DNA of 5,611 bases. Source: Phycisphaerales bacterium (GTDB taxonomy: Bacteria > Planctomycetota > Phycisphaerae > Phycisphaerales > SM1A02). Location of the stretch: the NCBI GenBank assembly GCA_007125255.1, contig SLDM01000223.1:1-5611 (forward strand), written 5' to 3'. Every line of letters starts with the position of its first letter. Positions within the stretch are counted from its first letter, which is position 1. Of this stretch, positions 1 to 5,526 are shown piece after piece. Under the pieces are notes generated by a model, which did no database searches, had not been told where the DNA came from, and worked only from the letters and a program-made list of their open reading frames with translations. Made by a program: the position numbers and the translations under genes.

Positions 1-1
1 C

Positions 2-634
2 ATCGCCCTGGCGGGGCTGCTGCTGGTTCTCTGGATTCGCCCGCTCCATGAACAGCAGCGCCTGGTGATCGAGGCGGCGAAGCTGCTGGCGGTCGACGGG
101 GACGCGCCGACCGACGAGGATCGCCGGGAGGCGGCCGAGCGGCTCCATGCGGCGTACGAACGGGAGCCGCGTCATCGGCTGCCGCTGCTCGACGCCATCT
201 CTCAGATGGAGCGGGCGGCGATGCGGACGGGCGAGCCCAACCGGCGGCTGCGCGATCTCCAGCGGGCCGAGGCGTGGGCGGATCGCGGCTGGAACGAGAC
301 CGGCCGCAGCGCGCTGCTGGGATCGCGGTTGGTCGTCCGGCGCCGGATCGCCGATCTGACCGGCGATCCCGACCACTGGCAGCGCGCGATCGACGATGCG
401 ACCCGGCTGACGGAACTCGATCCGCACGCCATCGTGGTCTGGCGGCAACTGGGGGATGTGCTCTGGGATGCCGGCCGGCGTGATTCCGCCGTCAGGGCGT
501 ACCGGCGCGCGCTCGAAGCGGACCGGAACTTCGAGCTCGATCCGCTCAAACAGCTCACCGCACCGGAGCGCGAGGTCATCATGCGGCTCATCGAGGGGTG
601 GGAGTCGAATCGCGCGCGGGACGCCGCTGATTGA
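2..634 (+). CDS. C-terminal part of a membrane-anchored TPR-like protein (5' end outside window)
   Basis: The open frame runs from the window edge to TGA at 632-634 and gives 210 residues. The GTG at 65 could serve as a start, but the frame stays open to the edge and the first 12 residues (IALAGLLLVLWI) are a hydrophobic membrane segment followed by RPLHEQQR, so I read this as the tail of a longer membrane protein. The rest is alpha-helical and charged. Residues about 145-176 (VVWRQLGDVLWDAGRRDSAV onward, ending RRALEADRN) fit a TPR repeat, with the small and aromatic residues at the expected places. A weaker TPR-like segment lies just before it, ending TRLTELDPH. The protein ends in a helix around LTAPEREVIMRLIEG. 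In Planctomycetota, O-antigen ligase/polymerase-like proteins often end with a last membrane helix plus a TPR tail, so that family is a reasonable inference, but its catalytic part is not visible. It converges on the kinase gene, with only 6 bases between the two stop codons. Confidence 0.75.
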   Translation: MALAGLLLVLWIRPLHEQQRLVIEAAKLLAVDGDAPTDEDRREAAERLHAAYEREPRHRLPLLDAISQMERAAMRTGEPNRRLRDLQRAEAWADRGWNETGRSALLGSRLVVRRRIADLTGDPDHWQRAIDDATRLTELDPHAIVVWRQLGDVLWDAGRRDSAVRAYRRALEADRNFELDPLKQLTAPEREVIMRLIEGWESNRARDAAD

Positions 635-659
635 GGCGGCTCAACCTTCCTCCGGTTGA
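631..659. terminator. Overlapping small hairpins at the convergent gene junction
   Basis: Two short inverted repeats share the segment CTCAACC. The first is TTGAG (631-635), loop GCGG, CTCAA (640-644). The second is TCAACC (641-646), a 7-base spacer, GGTTGA (654-659). Both overlap the two stop codons. There is no T-run, so intrinsic termination is only a possibility, and the two hairpins cannot form at the same time. Confidence 0.2.
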
Positions 660-2374
660 TCTTCATCGTCAAAGAGCAGGGCGAGCTCATCGTGTTCCGC
701 GGGCTTCGGCAGCCGCGTATCGCCCGGATCGATCTGGCCCCGATCGCTCGGCAGTTCGATCCGGAACGATGCGCCGTCGTGATCGTCGAGCAGGCGGATC
801 GTCCCGCCATGTTCCTGCATGATCTTGCGCGTGACGGCCAGGCCGAGCCCCGTTCCGCGCTGGCCCTTGCTGGTGCTGAAGGCATCGAAGATGCGCTCGC
901 GCCACTCGCGCGGCACGCCGGGACCATTGTCGGAGATGGTGATTCTCGCGCAGTTCTCGCGGGCGTCGAACTCCGTTCGAATGGAGATCATGCCCTTCCG
1001 CTCCGGTACGGCGTCGATGGCGTTGGTGAGCACGTTCATCAGCGCCTGATGCATCGCGCCGACATCCAGGGGCAGCGGCGGCATGTCCTCGGCCAGATCG
1101 AGGATCACGCCCGCGCCTTTCTTCTTCGTCGCGACCTGCAGCAGTTCGACGATCTCCTCGATCAGCGCGTGCAGCGACGTCAGGTCGATCTCGAGATTGC
1201 GCTGCTTGGAGTAGGCGAGCATGTTCAGCGTCATGGCGTAGATGCGATCGAGGTTCCGGGCCAGGATCGGCCAGCCATCGTTGGCGAGCTGGAGATCGCC
1301 CCGCTTGAGCGCGAGCTCCACCGCGTCCGCCCCGCCGCGCAGGCCCTGCAGAATGTTCTTGATCGAGTGGCTGAGTGAGGCCACCGTCTGCCCCATCGCG
1401 GCGAGACGTTCGGTCTGCATCTGGCTGCTGACCTGTTCGGCGCTGCGAAGGGCGAGCCCGGTGTGCTGGCCGATCGCGTTGAGCAGTTCGAGCTGAGAAT
1501 CGGTGAAGGTGAAATTGGCGAGGGAGGAGTCGATGTGAATCACGCCGAAGGTTCGATTCCCGGTGCGGATCGGGACGCAGATCGCCGACCGGATGCCGTA
1601 GTCCTTGACCGAATCCCCGCTGCGGAAGCGGCTGTCGTTCATCGCGTTGGTCGAGAGAATCCCCTGATTCCGCCGTAGGACGTGCTGCACGATGGTGCGG
1701 CTGACGGGAATGCGGCCTTCGTCGAGGTTCTTCGGTCTCACCTTGTACCGCACGACCATCGGCTCGGGGCGGCTCTCCGCCGAGTCCTGCAGCAGGATGA
1801 ACCCCCGATCGGGATTGAATTCACTGAAGATCAGATCCATCACCCGCTCGAGGAGCGGTTCGCGATCGATGATTGAACCGGTGAGCGCGGTCAGCTCGTA
1901 GATCACGCGCAGATGGTCCCGGGCCGCCTTGGCCGGATCGGGTGAGGCGAGCACCATCGAGTCTTCGTTGAGATCGTGTCCCTCACCGGCGTCCGAGGAA
2001 GGTGCGTTCTCGACCAGTCCCTCCACCGTAAGGTCGAATTCTTCGGCGTCGACCAGCTCGACCATGGAGGACTTCGGATCCCTCGGCTTGCGGGCAAAGG
2101 TGAAGAGCGTTGACCCGCAGCGGATCTGATCGCCGGGCTTGAGCTGTGTGCGCTCGGTGATGCGGTTGCCGTTGATGAACGTTCCGTTGGCGGAATCGAG
2201 ATCGCGCAGAAACCACTTGCCGTGGTCGGGCGTGAGCTCCGCATGACGCCGGCTGACGGTGGTATCCGAGATGGGCAGGGCTTCGGTGGATCGGCCGATG
2301 AGCTGCGGCTCGGTCTCGGGCAACTCGAACTTGCGGCCGCGATCGGGGCCCTGCAGAACGTGGAGAATCAGCAC
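641..2374 (-). CDS. FHA-GAF sensor histidine kinase
   Basis: This is a cytoplasmic sensor kinase of 577 residues with no membrane segment. Domains in order: an FHA phosphothreonine-binding domain at about residues 15-95 (LIGR at 25-28, SRRH at 41-44, NGTFING from 63); an acidic linker; a GAF domain at about 155-310 ([30 protein letters not shown]); a HisKA dimerisation domain with the phospho-acceptor His336 in SLSHSIKN; and a HATPase_c domain with N-box (NVLTNAIDA, from 447), G1 box DNGPG (482-486), F-box ([10 protein letters not shown]) and G2 box GTGLGL (507-512). It ends in an acidic tail ([12 protein letters not shown]). I chose GTG at 2374 because the FHA domain begins at once after it ([18 protein letters not shown], as in related proteins); the alternative GTG at 2470 adds 32 arginine- and proline-rich residues of no domain character. 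The residue after the catalytic His is Ser instead of the usual Glu/Asp. No response regulator is adjacent, so it is an orphan here. The FHA domain suggests input from a Ser/Thr kinase. Confidence 0.92.
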   Translation of the reverse strand: MLILHVLQGPDRGRKFELPETEPQLIGRSTEALPISDTTVSRRHAELTPDHGKWFLRDLDSANGTFINGNRITERTQLKPGDQIRCGSTLFTFARKPRDPKSSMVELVDAEEFDLTVEGLVENAPSSDAGEGHDLNEDSMVLASPDPAKAARDHLRVIYELTALTGSIIDREPLLERVMDLIFSEFNPDRGFILLQDSAESRPEPMVVRYKVRPKNLDEGRIPVSRTIVQHVLRRNQGILSTNAMNDSRFRSGDSVKDYGIRSAICVPIRTGNRTFGVIHIDSSLANFTFTDSQLELLNAIGQHTGLALRSAEQVSSQMQTERLAAMGQTVASLSHSIKNILQGLRGGADAVELALKRGDLQLANDGWPILARNLDRIYAMTLNMLAYSKQRNLEIDLTSLHALIEEIVELLQVATKKKGAGVILDLAEDMPPLPLDVGAMHQALMNVLTNAIDAVPERKGMISIRTEFDARENCARITISDNGPGVPREWRERIFDAFSTSKGQRGTGLGLAVTRKIMQEHGGTIRLLDDHDGASFRIELPSDRGQIDPGDTRLPKPAEHDELALLFDDEDQPEEG

Positions 2375-2380
2375 GCGGGA

Positions 2381-2386
2381 ATGATA
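2381..2386 (-). promoter_or_regulatory. Candidate -10 box for the histidine kinase gene (possibly leaderless)
   Basis: On the minus strand TATCAT ends 6 bases before the GTG start at 2374, so a transcript starting about 7 bases downstream of this box would begin at the start codon itself. No Shine-Dalgarno is present. A heptamer ATCCTCA lies 19 bases upstream (2406-2412, minus); it is not a TTGACA-like -35, but the same heptamer precedes the holA box on the other strand. This is a judgement from sequence only. Confidence 0.25.
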
Positions 2387-2497
2387 GGGGATCGGCCGCC
2401 CCGCCTGAGGATCGCGCGGGTGGAAGTGGCGACCGGCCCGGCCGCGGAGACCGTGCGGGAGGCCGGCCACGAATCCTCACGGCCCGAGGGTTGGCGG

Positions 2498-2503
2498 TAC
2501 CAT
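2498..2503 (+). promoter_or_regulatory. Candidate -10 box for holA (possibly leaderless)
   Basis: TACCAT ends 9 bases before the ATG at 2513. There is no Shine-Dalgarno between it and the start codon (GACGGCGCC), which fits a very short leader or a leaderless mRNA. ATCCTCA lies 18 bases upstream (2473-2479), mirroring the arrangement at the divergent kinase gene. The hexamer overlaps an out-of-frame ATG at 2502. Confidence 0.22.
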
Positions 2504-2512
2504 GACGGCGCC

Positions 2513-3547
2513 ATGGCGAAGAAGAAGTCCTCGGCCGGTTTCAAATATGACCCTGCCTCACGCGTCGTCCTGCTGTACGGCAAGGATCCGTACCAGCTCT
2601 CCGGCTGGACGAAGAAGATCATCGAAGCGCTGCAGGAGGCGGAGGGCGGGGAGGTCGAGCGCTTCGACTTCGACGGACAGGAGGTCGATCTCGCCACCGT
2701 CCTCGATGAGCTGCGAAGTTACGGCCTGATCCAGCGGCACAAGGTGGTGGTGCTGGACCATGCCGCGGATTTTCTGGCCGGGCAGGACCAGCGGCGCGAC
2801 GCGATGGAGCGGTACGCCGCCAACCCGGTGGACAACGCCACGCTCATTCTGCGCTCGGAGACCTGGCGCAAGGGCAATCTTGACAAGGCGATCGCCCGGG
2901 TCGGGATGATCTACCAGATTGAAGTCCCGACGCCGGTGGAGGCGGCCGTCTGGTGCCGACGCCGGGCCGACCGGGACTTCGGCGTCGCCGTTTCGCCCGA
3001 AGCCGCCGACGCGCTCGTGCGACTGGTCGGCCCGGATCTCGGACGTCTGAGCACGGAGGTGGACAAGGTCGCCGCGGCGGTGGGGGAAGGGGGCACGGTG
3101 ACGCCCGCGACGATCGCCGAGCTGGTCGGTATCAGCCGCGAGGAGAAGGTCTGGGCGCTGCAATCGGTGGTGATGAGCGGACAGGGGGAGGCGGTCGCCG
3201 CGATGCTCCATGAACTCATGGAGGTCGGCCAGCAGCCGATGGAGCTGATGACCTGGTCGATGACCGACCTGCTGCGAAAGCTGCACGCGACCAGCCGGCT
3301 CGGCCGGCAGGGCGTTCCGGTCGGGGCGATCAACAAGCGGCTCAAACTCTGGGGGGACAGCGCCGCGCCGATTCATGCGGCGGCACGGCGACTTGAACCG
3401 GCGGAGCTGGCCGACCTGTTCGACCGGGCGATCCGGATGGACCAGCAGAACAAGAGCGGCCGTGGAGATCCACGACGCAGTCTTGAAGTTCTGACCCTGC
3501 AGATTGCCGATAGAATGAAACGGTCGGCTGGCGGACGCCATGATTGA
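2513..3547 (+). CDS. holA: DNA polymerase III subunit delta
   Basis: The product is the delta subunit of the clamp loader, which opens the beta sliding clamp at the replication fork. It has 344 residues, the usual size. After a short lysine-rich start (MAKKKSSAG), the N-terminal domain has RVVLLYGKDPYQLSGW (residues 17-32), which corresponds to the family's G-x-D/E-x-YL beginning of the AAA-like fold; delta lacks a working ATP site, and no Walker A (GxxxxGKT) is seen. The middle has VVVLDHAADFL (78-88), ATLILRSE (109-116) and the conserved GPDLGRLSTEVDKVAA (173-188). The collar region has ISREEKVWALQSVVMSGQ (207-224) and LMEVGQQPMELMTWSMTDLLRKL (235-257). The C-terminus carries QNKSGRGDPRRSLEVLTLQI, the typical final helix. 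ATG 2513 was chosen because upstream sequence in the same frame is antisense to the kinase gene and lacks domain character. It is divergent from the kinase gene and probably transcribed separately from the lipoprotein gene, which has its own Shine-Dalgarno 163 bases downstream. Confidence 0.92.
   Translation: MAKKKSSAGFKYDPASRVVLLYGKDPYQLSGWTKKIIEALQEAEGGEVERFDFDGQEVDLATVLDELRSYGLIQRHKVVVLDHAADFLAGQDQRRDAMERYAANPVDNATLILRSETWRKGNLDKAIARVGMIYQIEVPTPVEAAVWCRRRADRDFGVAVSPEAADALVRLVGPDLGRLSTEVDKVAAAVGEGGTVTPATIAELVGISREEKVWALQSVVMSGQGEAVAAMLHELMEVGQQPMELMTWSMTDLLRKLHATSRLGRQGVPVGAINKRLKLWGDSAAPIHAAARRLEPAELADLFDRAIRMDQQNKSGRGDPRRSLEVLTLQIADRMKRSAGGRHD
3489..3516 (+). promoter_or_regulatory. Weak candidate promoter within the 3' end of holA
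   Basis: TTCTGA (3489-3494), a 16-base spacer and TAGAAT (3511-3516) could drive the lipoprotein gene at 3721 from inside the holA end. The -35 match is poor, only three of six bases agreeing with TTGACA, and the leader would be about 200 bases. Confidence 0.18.
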
Positions 3548-3550
3548 TGG

Positions 3551-3585
3551 GGTCTGAGGTCCGGACCGATCGGGGGGCTGAGACC
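3551..3585 (+). terminator. Imperfect hairpin downstream of holA
   Basis: GGTCTGAG (3551-3558) pairs with CTGAGACC (3578-3585) with one mismatch. A perfect 10-base palindrome GGTCCGGACC (3558-3567) sits inside the loop side. It starts 3 bases after the holA stop codon. A G-run but no T-run follows, so it may slow or end transcription or may simply reflect high GC. The rest of the 173-base gap (to 3720) is GC-rich with loosely repeated GGGTCTGA and CCGGGAC words and no other feature I can support. Confidence 0.25.
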
Positions 3586-3709
3586 GGTGCCGGGAGCGGG
3601 AGCCGTCCCCGAAAGCCGGGACAGCACTCCGGGACGGGCAGCAGGGTCTGAAGTCAGAGTCAGCGGTTGGCGGGAGTGAGTCGGCGGCAGGATGCCGCGA
3701 GTTCTTGGC

Positions 3710-3715
3710 AGGAGG
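3710..3715 (+). promoter_or_regulatory. Shine-Dalgarno AGGAGG deciding the lipoprotein start
   Basis: A perfect AGGAGG stands 5 bases before the ATG at 3721. It decides the start in favour of this ATG over the in-frame ATG at 3667. It also contrasts with the kinase and holA starts, which have none. Confidence 0.7.
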
Positions 3716-3720
3716 CCAGC

Positions 3721-5058
3721 ATGATTGCCGCATATCGCCCGGGACGCCCCCGAATATCCCCGGTTCATCCGGAACAACCATGGATCTTCGCTGCGGCTCC
3801 GCGACCCGCTTTGCCAGTGGCCCAGCTTGTGGCCCAGCCAGTGGCCCAGCTTCTGGCCGCGGTTCTCCTCGCGCTGGCGGCGGGGTGCGCATCGACACCC
3901 AAGTCGGTGACCGATCGCAGCGACTCTTCGTCTTCGCAGTCAGCCGAAGCGAACGACGATCGCACCGCTTCGCCGGAGCGCAGCTCCGACCTGGCGGACC
4001 TGGCCCAGCGGGACGTCGAGGCGTTTCTGAACCGGCGAAAGGCGCGTTCGAGCGAGACGTCGAGCTCCGAAGCCGACGATGATCGGCACGCTTCTTCCTC
4101 GCCGGCTGAGACCATGGCCCGCGCCTCCGGGCCGGAAATCCACTGGAGCGACCCCAATGTCGAGCCGCGCCACCGGCCCTCGGAGCGGCCGGGGCAAGCC
4201 GATCGGGATTCCCTCGAAGCGGCGCCGACACTGATTGCCCGCGAAAAGGACAAGCCGGAACGGGAGGGAGCCGACCCGCCGATCGAGGAGGATGAAGACG
4301 TCGAAGCGTCGGCGGGTTCCGCGCTCGATCAGCATCGCGTCCGTGAGCTGGTGGTTGATCTTTCCAAGGAGCTCTACCGCGATGCGGCGTACGCGGATAT
4401 GCCGCTGCGCGAACTCATGTTGATCGCTGCAACCTCGCTGGTCAGCCCGGACCGGGCGCTGCAGCCGGACGCGATACCGGGGTTGACCCCGCGTGAGCGT
4501 GAACTGCTGGCCGCATTCCAGGCGTTCTTCGTCGGCCTGGGCCACCAGCTCGACGGTTCCCGTCCGGCGGATGAAGTCCTTGATGAATCGCTGGACAACC
4601 TTCGGCGGATGCTTCGGACGGAGCCGGATCTGACGATCGAGAACATCGCCCTCTGCACCCGGGTGGGGGGGTTCGGCGACTATGACCCATTCAATCGCTA
4701 CGCGTTTCTCGCGCACACGGAGCAGCAGGTCGTGCTCTACCTTGAGCTGAAGAACTTCAAGAGTGAGATGAACCAGCAGGGACAGTGGGTCACGGAGATC
4801 TCCCAGCAGATCGTCATCTACAGTGATCGGGATGGTATTCCGGTCTGGCGCGAGGATTGGCAGACGGCGGTCGATGTGGCGCGCAACCGGCGGCACGACT
4901 TCTTCATGGTGCAGCTCATCACCCTGCCCCGGGCGCTCTCGGTCGGGAAGTACCACCTGAAGGTGCGGGCCCGCGATGAGAAGTCCCGCGCGGAGGCGGA
5001 AGCGACCGTGACCTTCGAGATGGTGGCCGATCCGAAGATGGCGGCATCCATTCCGTAG
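3721..5058 (+). CDS. Putative lipoprotein with disordered linker and C-terminal domain of unknown function
   Basis: The 445-residue product has a lipoprotein signal: a long, arginine-containing N-region (MIAAYRPGRPRISP), a hydrophobic stretch (LLAAVLLALAAGC) and lipobox LAAGC with the acylated cysteine at residue 56. The next residues are Ala-Ser with no Asp at +2, which by the E. coli rule would send it to the outer membrane. The 56-residue pre-sequence is long, but the Shine-Dalgarno supports the start. Residues about 57-200 are serine-, acid- and proline-rich and likely disordered, with one odd island EIHWSDPNVEPRHR (139-152). Residues about 203-300 are helical (RVRELVVDLSKELYRDAAYA, LRELMLIAATSLV, ELLAAFQAFFVGLGHQLD). 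Residues about 305-436 form a beta-rich domain (QQVVLYLELKNFKSE, QWVTEISQQIVIYSDRDG, YHLKVRARDEKS, AEATVTFEMV). I do not recognise the family. The pattern suggests an exported beta-sandwich carried on a helical stalk. It lies downstream of holA in the same direction but with its own ribosome site. Confidence 0.85.
   Translation: MIAAYRPGRPRISPVHPEQPWIFAAAPRPALPVAQLVAQPVAQLLAAVLLALAAGCASTPKSVTDRSDSSSSQSAEANDDRTASPERSSDLADLAQRDVEAFLNRRKARSSETSSSEADDDRHASSSPAETMARASGPEIHWSDPNVEPRHRPSERPGQADRDSLEAAPTLIAREKDKPEREGADPPIEEDEDVEASAGSALDQHRVRELVVDLSKELYRDAAYADMPLRELMLIAATSLVSPDRALQPDAIPGLTPRERELLAAFQAFFVGLGHQLDGSRPADEVLDESLDNLRRMLRTEPDLTIENIALCTRVGGFGDYDPFNRYAFLAHTEQQVVLYLELKNFKSEMNQQGQWVTEISQQIVIYSDRDGIPVWREDWQTAVDVARNRRHDFFMVQLITLPRALSVGKYHLKVRARDEKSRAEAEATVTFEMVADPKMAASIP
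3814..3861 (+). repeat. 12-bp tandem repeat inside the signal peptide
   Basis: Four consecutive 12-base units occur in frame: CCAGTGGCCCAG (3814), CTTGTGGCCCAG (3826), CCAGTGGCCCAG (3838) and a degenerate CTTCTGGCCGCG (3850). The first 15 bases recur exactly 24 bases later. They encode PVAQ-LVAQ-PVAQ-LLAA just before the lipobox, so the hydrophobic core was apparently lengthened by internal duplication. Confidence 0.8.
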
Positions 5059-5074
5059 CGAGCTGATGAAAGAA

Positions 5075-5176
5075 AGGCCCGAAGGCCCGAAGGCCCGAAG
5101 GCACGGAGGCACGGAGGCACGGAGGTACGGAGGGAAAGTGACGAAGTGACGGAGTGACGAAGTGACGAAGTGAGGA
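5075..5176 (+). repeat. Degenerate 8-bp tandem repeat array 1
   Basis: Units in order: AGGCCCGA three times (5075-5098), AGGCACGG three times (5099-5122), AGGTACGG (5123-5130), a shortened 6-base AGGGAA (5131-5136), then AGTGACGA, AGTGACGG, AGTGACGA, AGTGACGA (5137-5168) and AGTGAGGA (5169-5176). The units are grouped in runs of near-identical variants, which suggests stepwise local duplication. The purine-rich strand is the coding strand of the lipoprotein gene, whose stop lies 16 bases before the array. Confidence 0.9.
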
Positions 5177-5182
5177 GCAGGG

Positions 5183-5219
5183 TGCCACGGCCAGCGAGCG
5201 GAGCGAGTCGGCCGTGCCA
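5183..5219. repeat. Inverted repeat, 10-bp arms with one mismatch
   Basis: TGCCACGGCC (5183-5192) pairs with GGCCGTGCCA (5210-5219) except for one C-C mismatch. The 17-base loop contains the direct repeat AGCGAG twice around CGG. It begins just after array 1. It could be a transcription terminator for the lipoprotein gene or a separate small repetitive element; no T-run follows. Confidence 0.5.
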
Positions 5220-5266
5220 GATGGAAGAACGATCGCCGGACCGAAGTACGGCGCCCCGTCGGTACC

Positions 5267-5343
5267 CCTCGATGCCTCGATGCCCTGACGCCCTGATCCC
5301 TCCCATCCGTGCCTTCGTGACTTCGCTCCGTCCCTCCGTCACT
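5267..5343 (-). repeat. Degenerate 8-bp tandem repeat array 2 (same family, opposite strand)
   Basis: Read on the minus strand from 5343 down the units are AGTGACGG, AGGGACGG, a shortened AGCGA, AGTCACGA, AGGCACGG, ATGGGAGG, GATCAGGG, CGTCAGGG, CATCGAGG and CATCGAGG. The first part matches array 1 units. The second part keeps the 8-base period while drifting in sequence. A 13-base segment (5334-5346) is an exact reverse complement of array 1 at 5142-5154. Confidence 0.8.
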
Positions 5344-5375
5344 TCGACCCACACAAATTCCCGAAGCTCCAAATC

Positions 5376-5441
5376 AGATCTTGTAGTTTCAGATCTCAGA
5401 TCTCAGATTTCAGCTCTGAGATTTGAGATCCAGATTCGAGA
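5376..5441. repeat. 7-bp-period AGATCTC array with 32-bp near-palindrome
   Basis: After an isolated AGATCTT (5376-5382) come AGATCTC twice (5391-5404), AGATTTC, AGCTCTG, AGATTTG, a 6-base AGATCC and AGATTCG (to 5438). The unit is itself nearly self-complementary, and 5399-5413 pairs with 5416-5430 over 15 positions (13 Watson-Crick, 2 G-T) around a 2-base centre. Base composition is much more AT-rich than the flanks. Confidence 0.85.
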
Positions 5442-5483
5442 CGTCGGAATTGAACATGTCAGATGAACCACGCCGAAGGAACT

Positions 5484-5523
5484 CCCCGCCTCGGCGCCTT
5501 CGTCGCTCCGTCCCTCCGTCACT
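5484..5523 (-). repeat. Degenerate 8-bp tandem repeat array 3 (same family)
   Basis: On the minus strand the units are AGTGACGG, AGGGACGG, AGCGACGA, AGGCGCCG and AGGCGGGG. The array starts 3 bases after the stop codon of the minus-strand gene at the right edge, so it would form the beginning of that gene's 3' UTR. Positions 5503-5524 repeat positions 5323-5344 exactly (22 bases, direct). Confidence 0.8.
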
Positions 5524-5526
5524 TTC

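Larger units (their letters stand above)
5059..5526. other. 468-bp repeat-filled convergent intergenic region with no credible gene
   Basis: This stretch lies between the stop of the lipoprotein gene and the stop of the tagged secreted protein on the other strand. It holds three degenerate 8-bp-period arrays (plus strand 5075-5176; minus strand 5267-5343 and 5484-5523), one 7-bp-period array (5376-5441), and a hairpin (5183-5219). Open frames across it exist in several frames, but their translations are low-complexity echoes of the repeats (for example SLRHFVTSSLRHFVT), so I call none of them. Segments 5220-5266 and 5442-5483 show nothing I can name. Confidence 0.8.

Noticed and set aside
656..1378. 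A 240-codon plus-strand frame opposite the kinase
   Set aside because: It is antisense to conserved HisKA/HATPase motifs and has no recognisable motif of its own.
2375..2470. N-terminal extension of the kinase from GTG at 2470
   Set aside because: The 32 added residues are Arg/Gly/Pro/His-rich with no domain character, and the FHA domain starts right after GTG 2374.
2513..3547. ATPase activity in the delta subunit
   Set aside because: No Walker A GxxxxGK[ST] is visible; family members of this subunit do not hydrolyse ATP.
3667..3720. Upstream ATG at 3667 as start of the lipoprotein
   Set aside because: It would lengthen an already long pre-sequence, and the AGGAGG at 3710-3715 fits ATG 3721.
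2558..4231. A 557-codon open frame on the minus strand opposite holA
   Set aside because: Its translation is rich in Arg, Pro and His with no domain motifs, and it lies opposite the well-supported holA and the lipoprotein start. High GC content gives long antisense frames.
3940..5352. A 470-codon open frame on the minus strand opposite the lipoprotein gene
   Set aside because: It runs through the 8-bp arrays, giving low-complexity protein (LRHFVTSSLRHFVT type), and opposes a gene with a Shine-Dalgarno and lipobox.
5170..5466. A 98-codon plus-strand frame across the intergenic region
   Set aside because: Its sequence is only the translated repeats (SDLRSQISALRFEIQI), with no ribosome site and no domain.
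5075..5523. CRISPR array
   Set aside because: Units are 7-8 bases and directly abutting, with no unique spacers and no cas genes.
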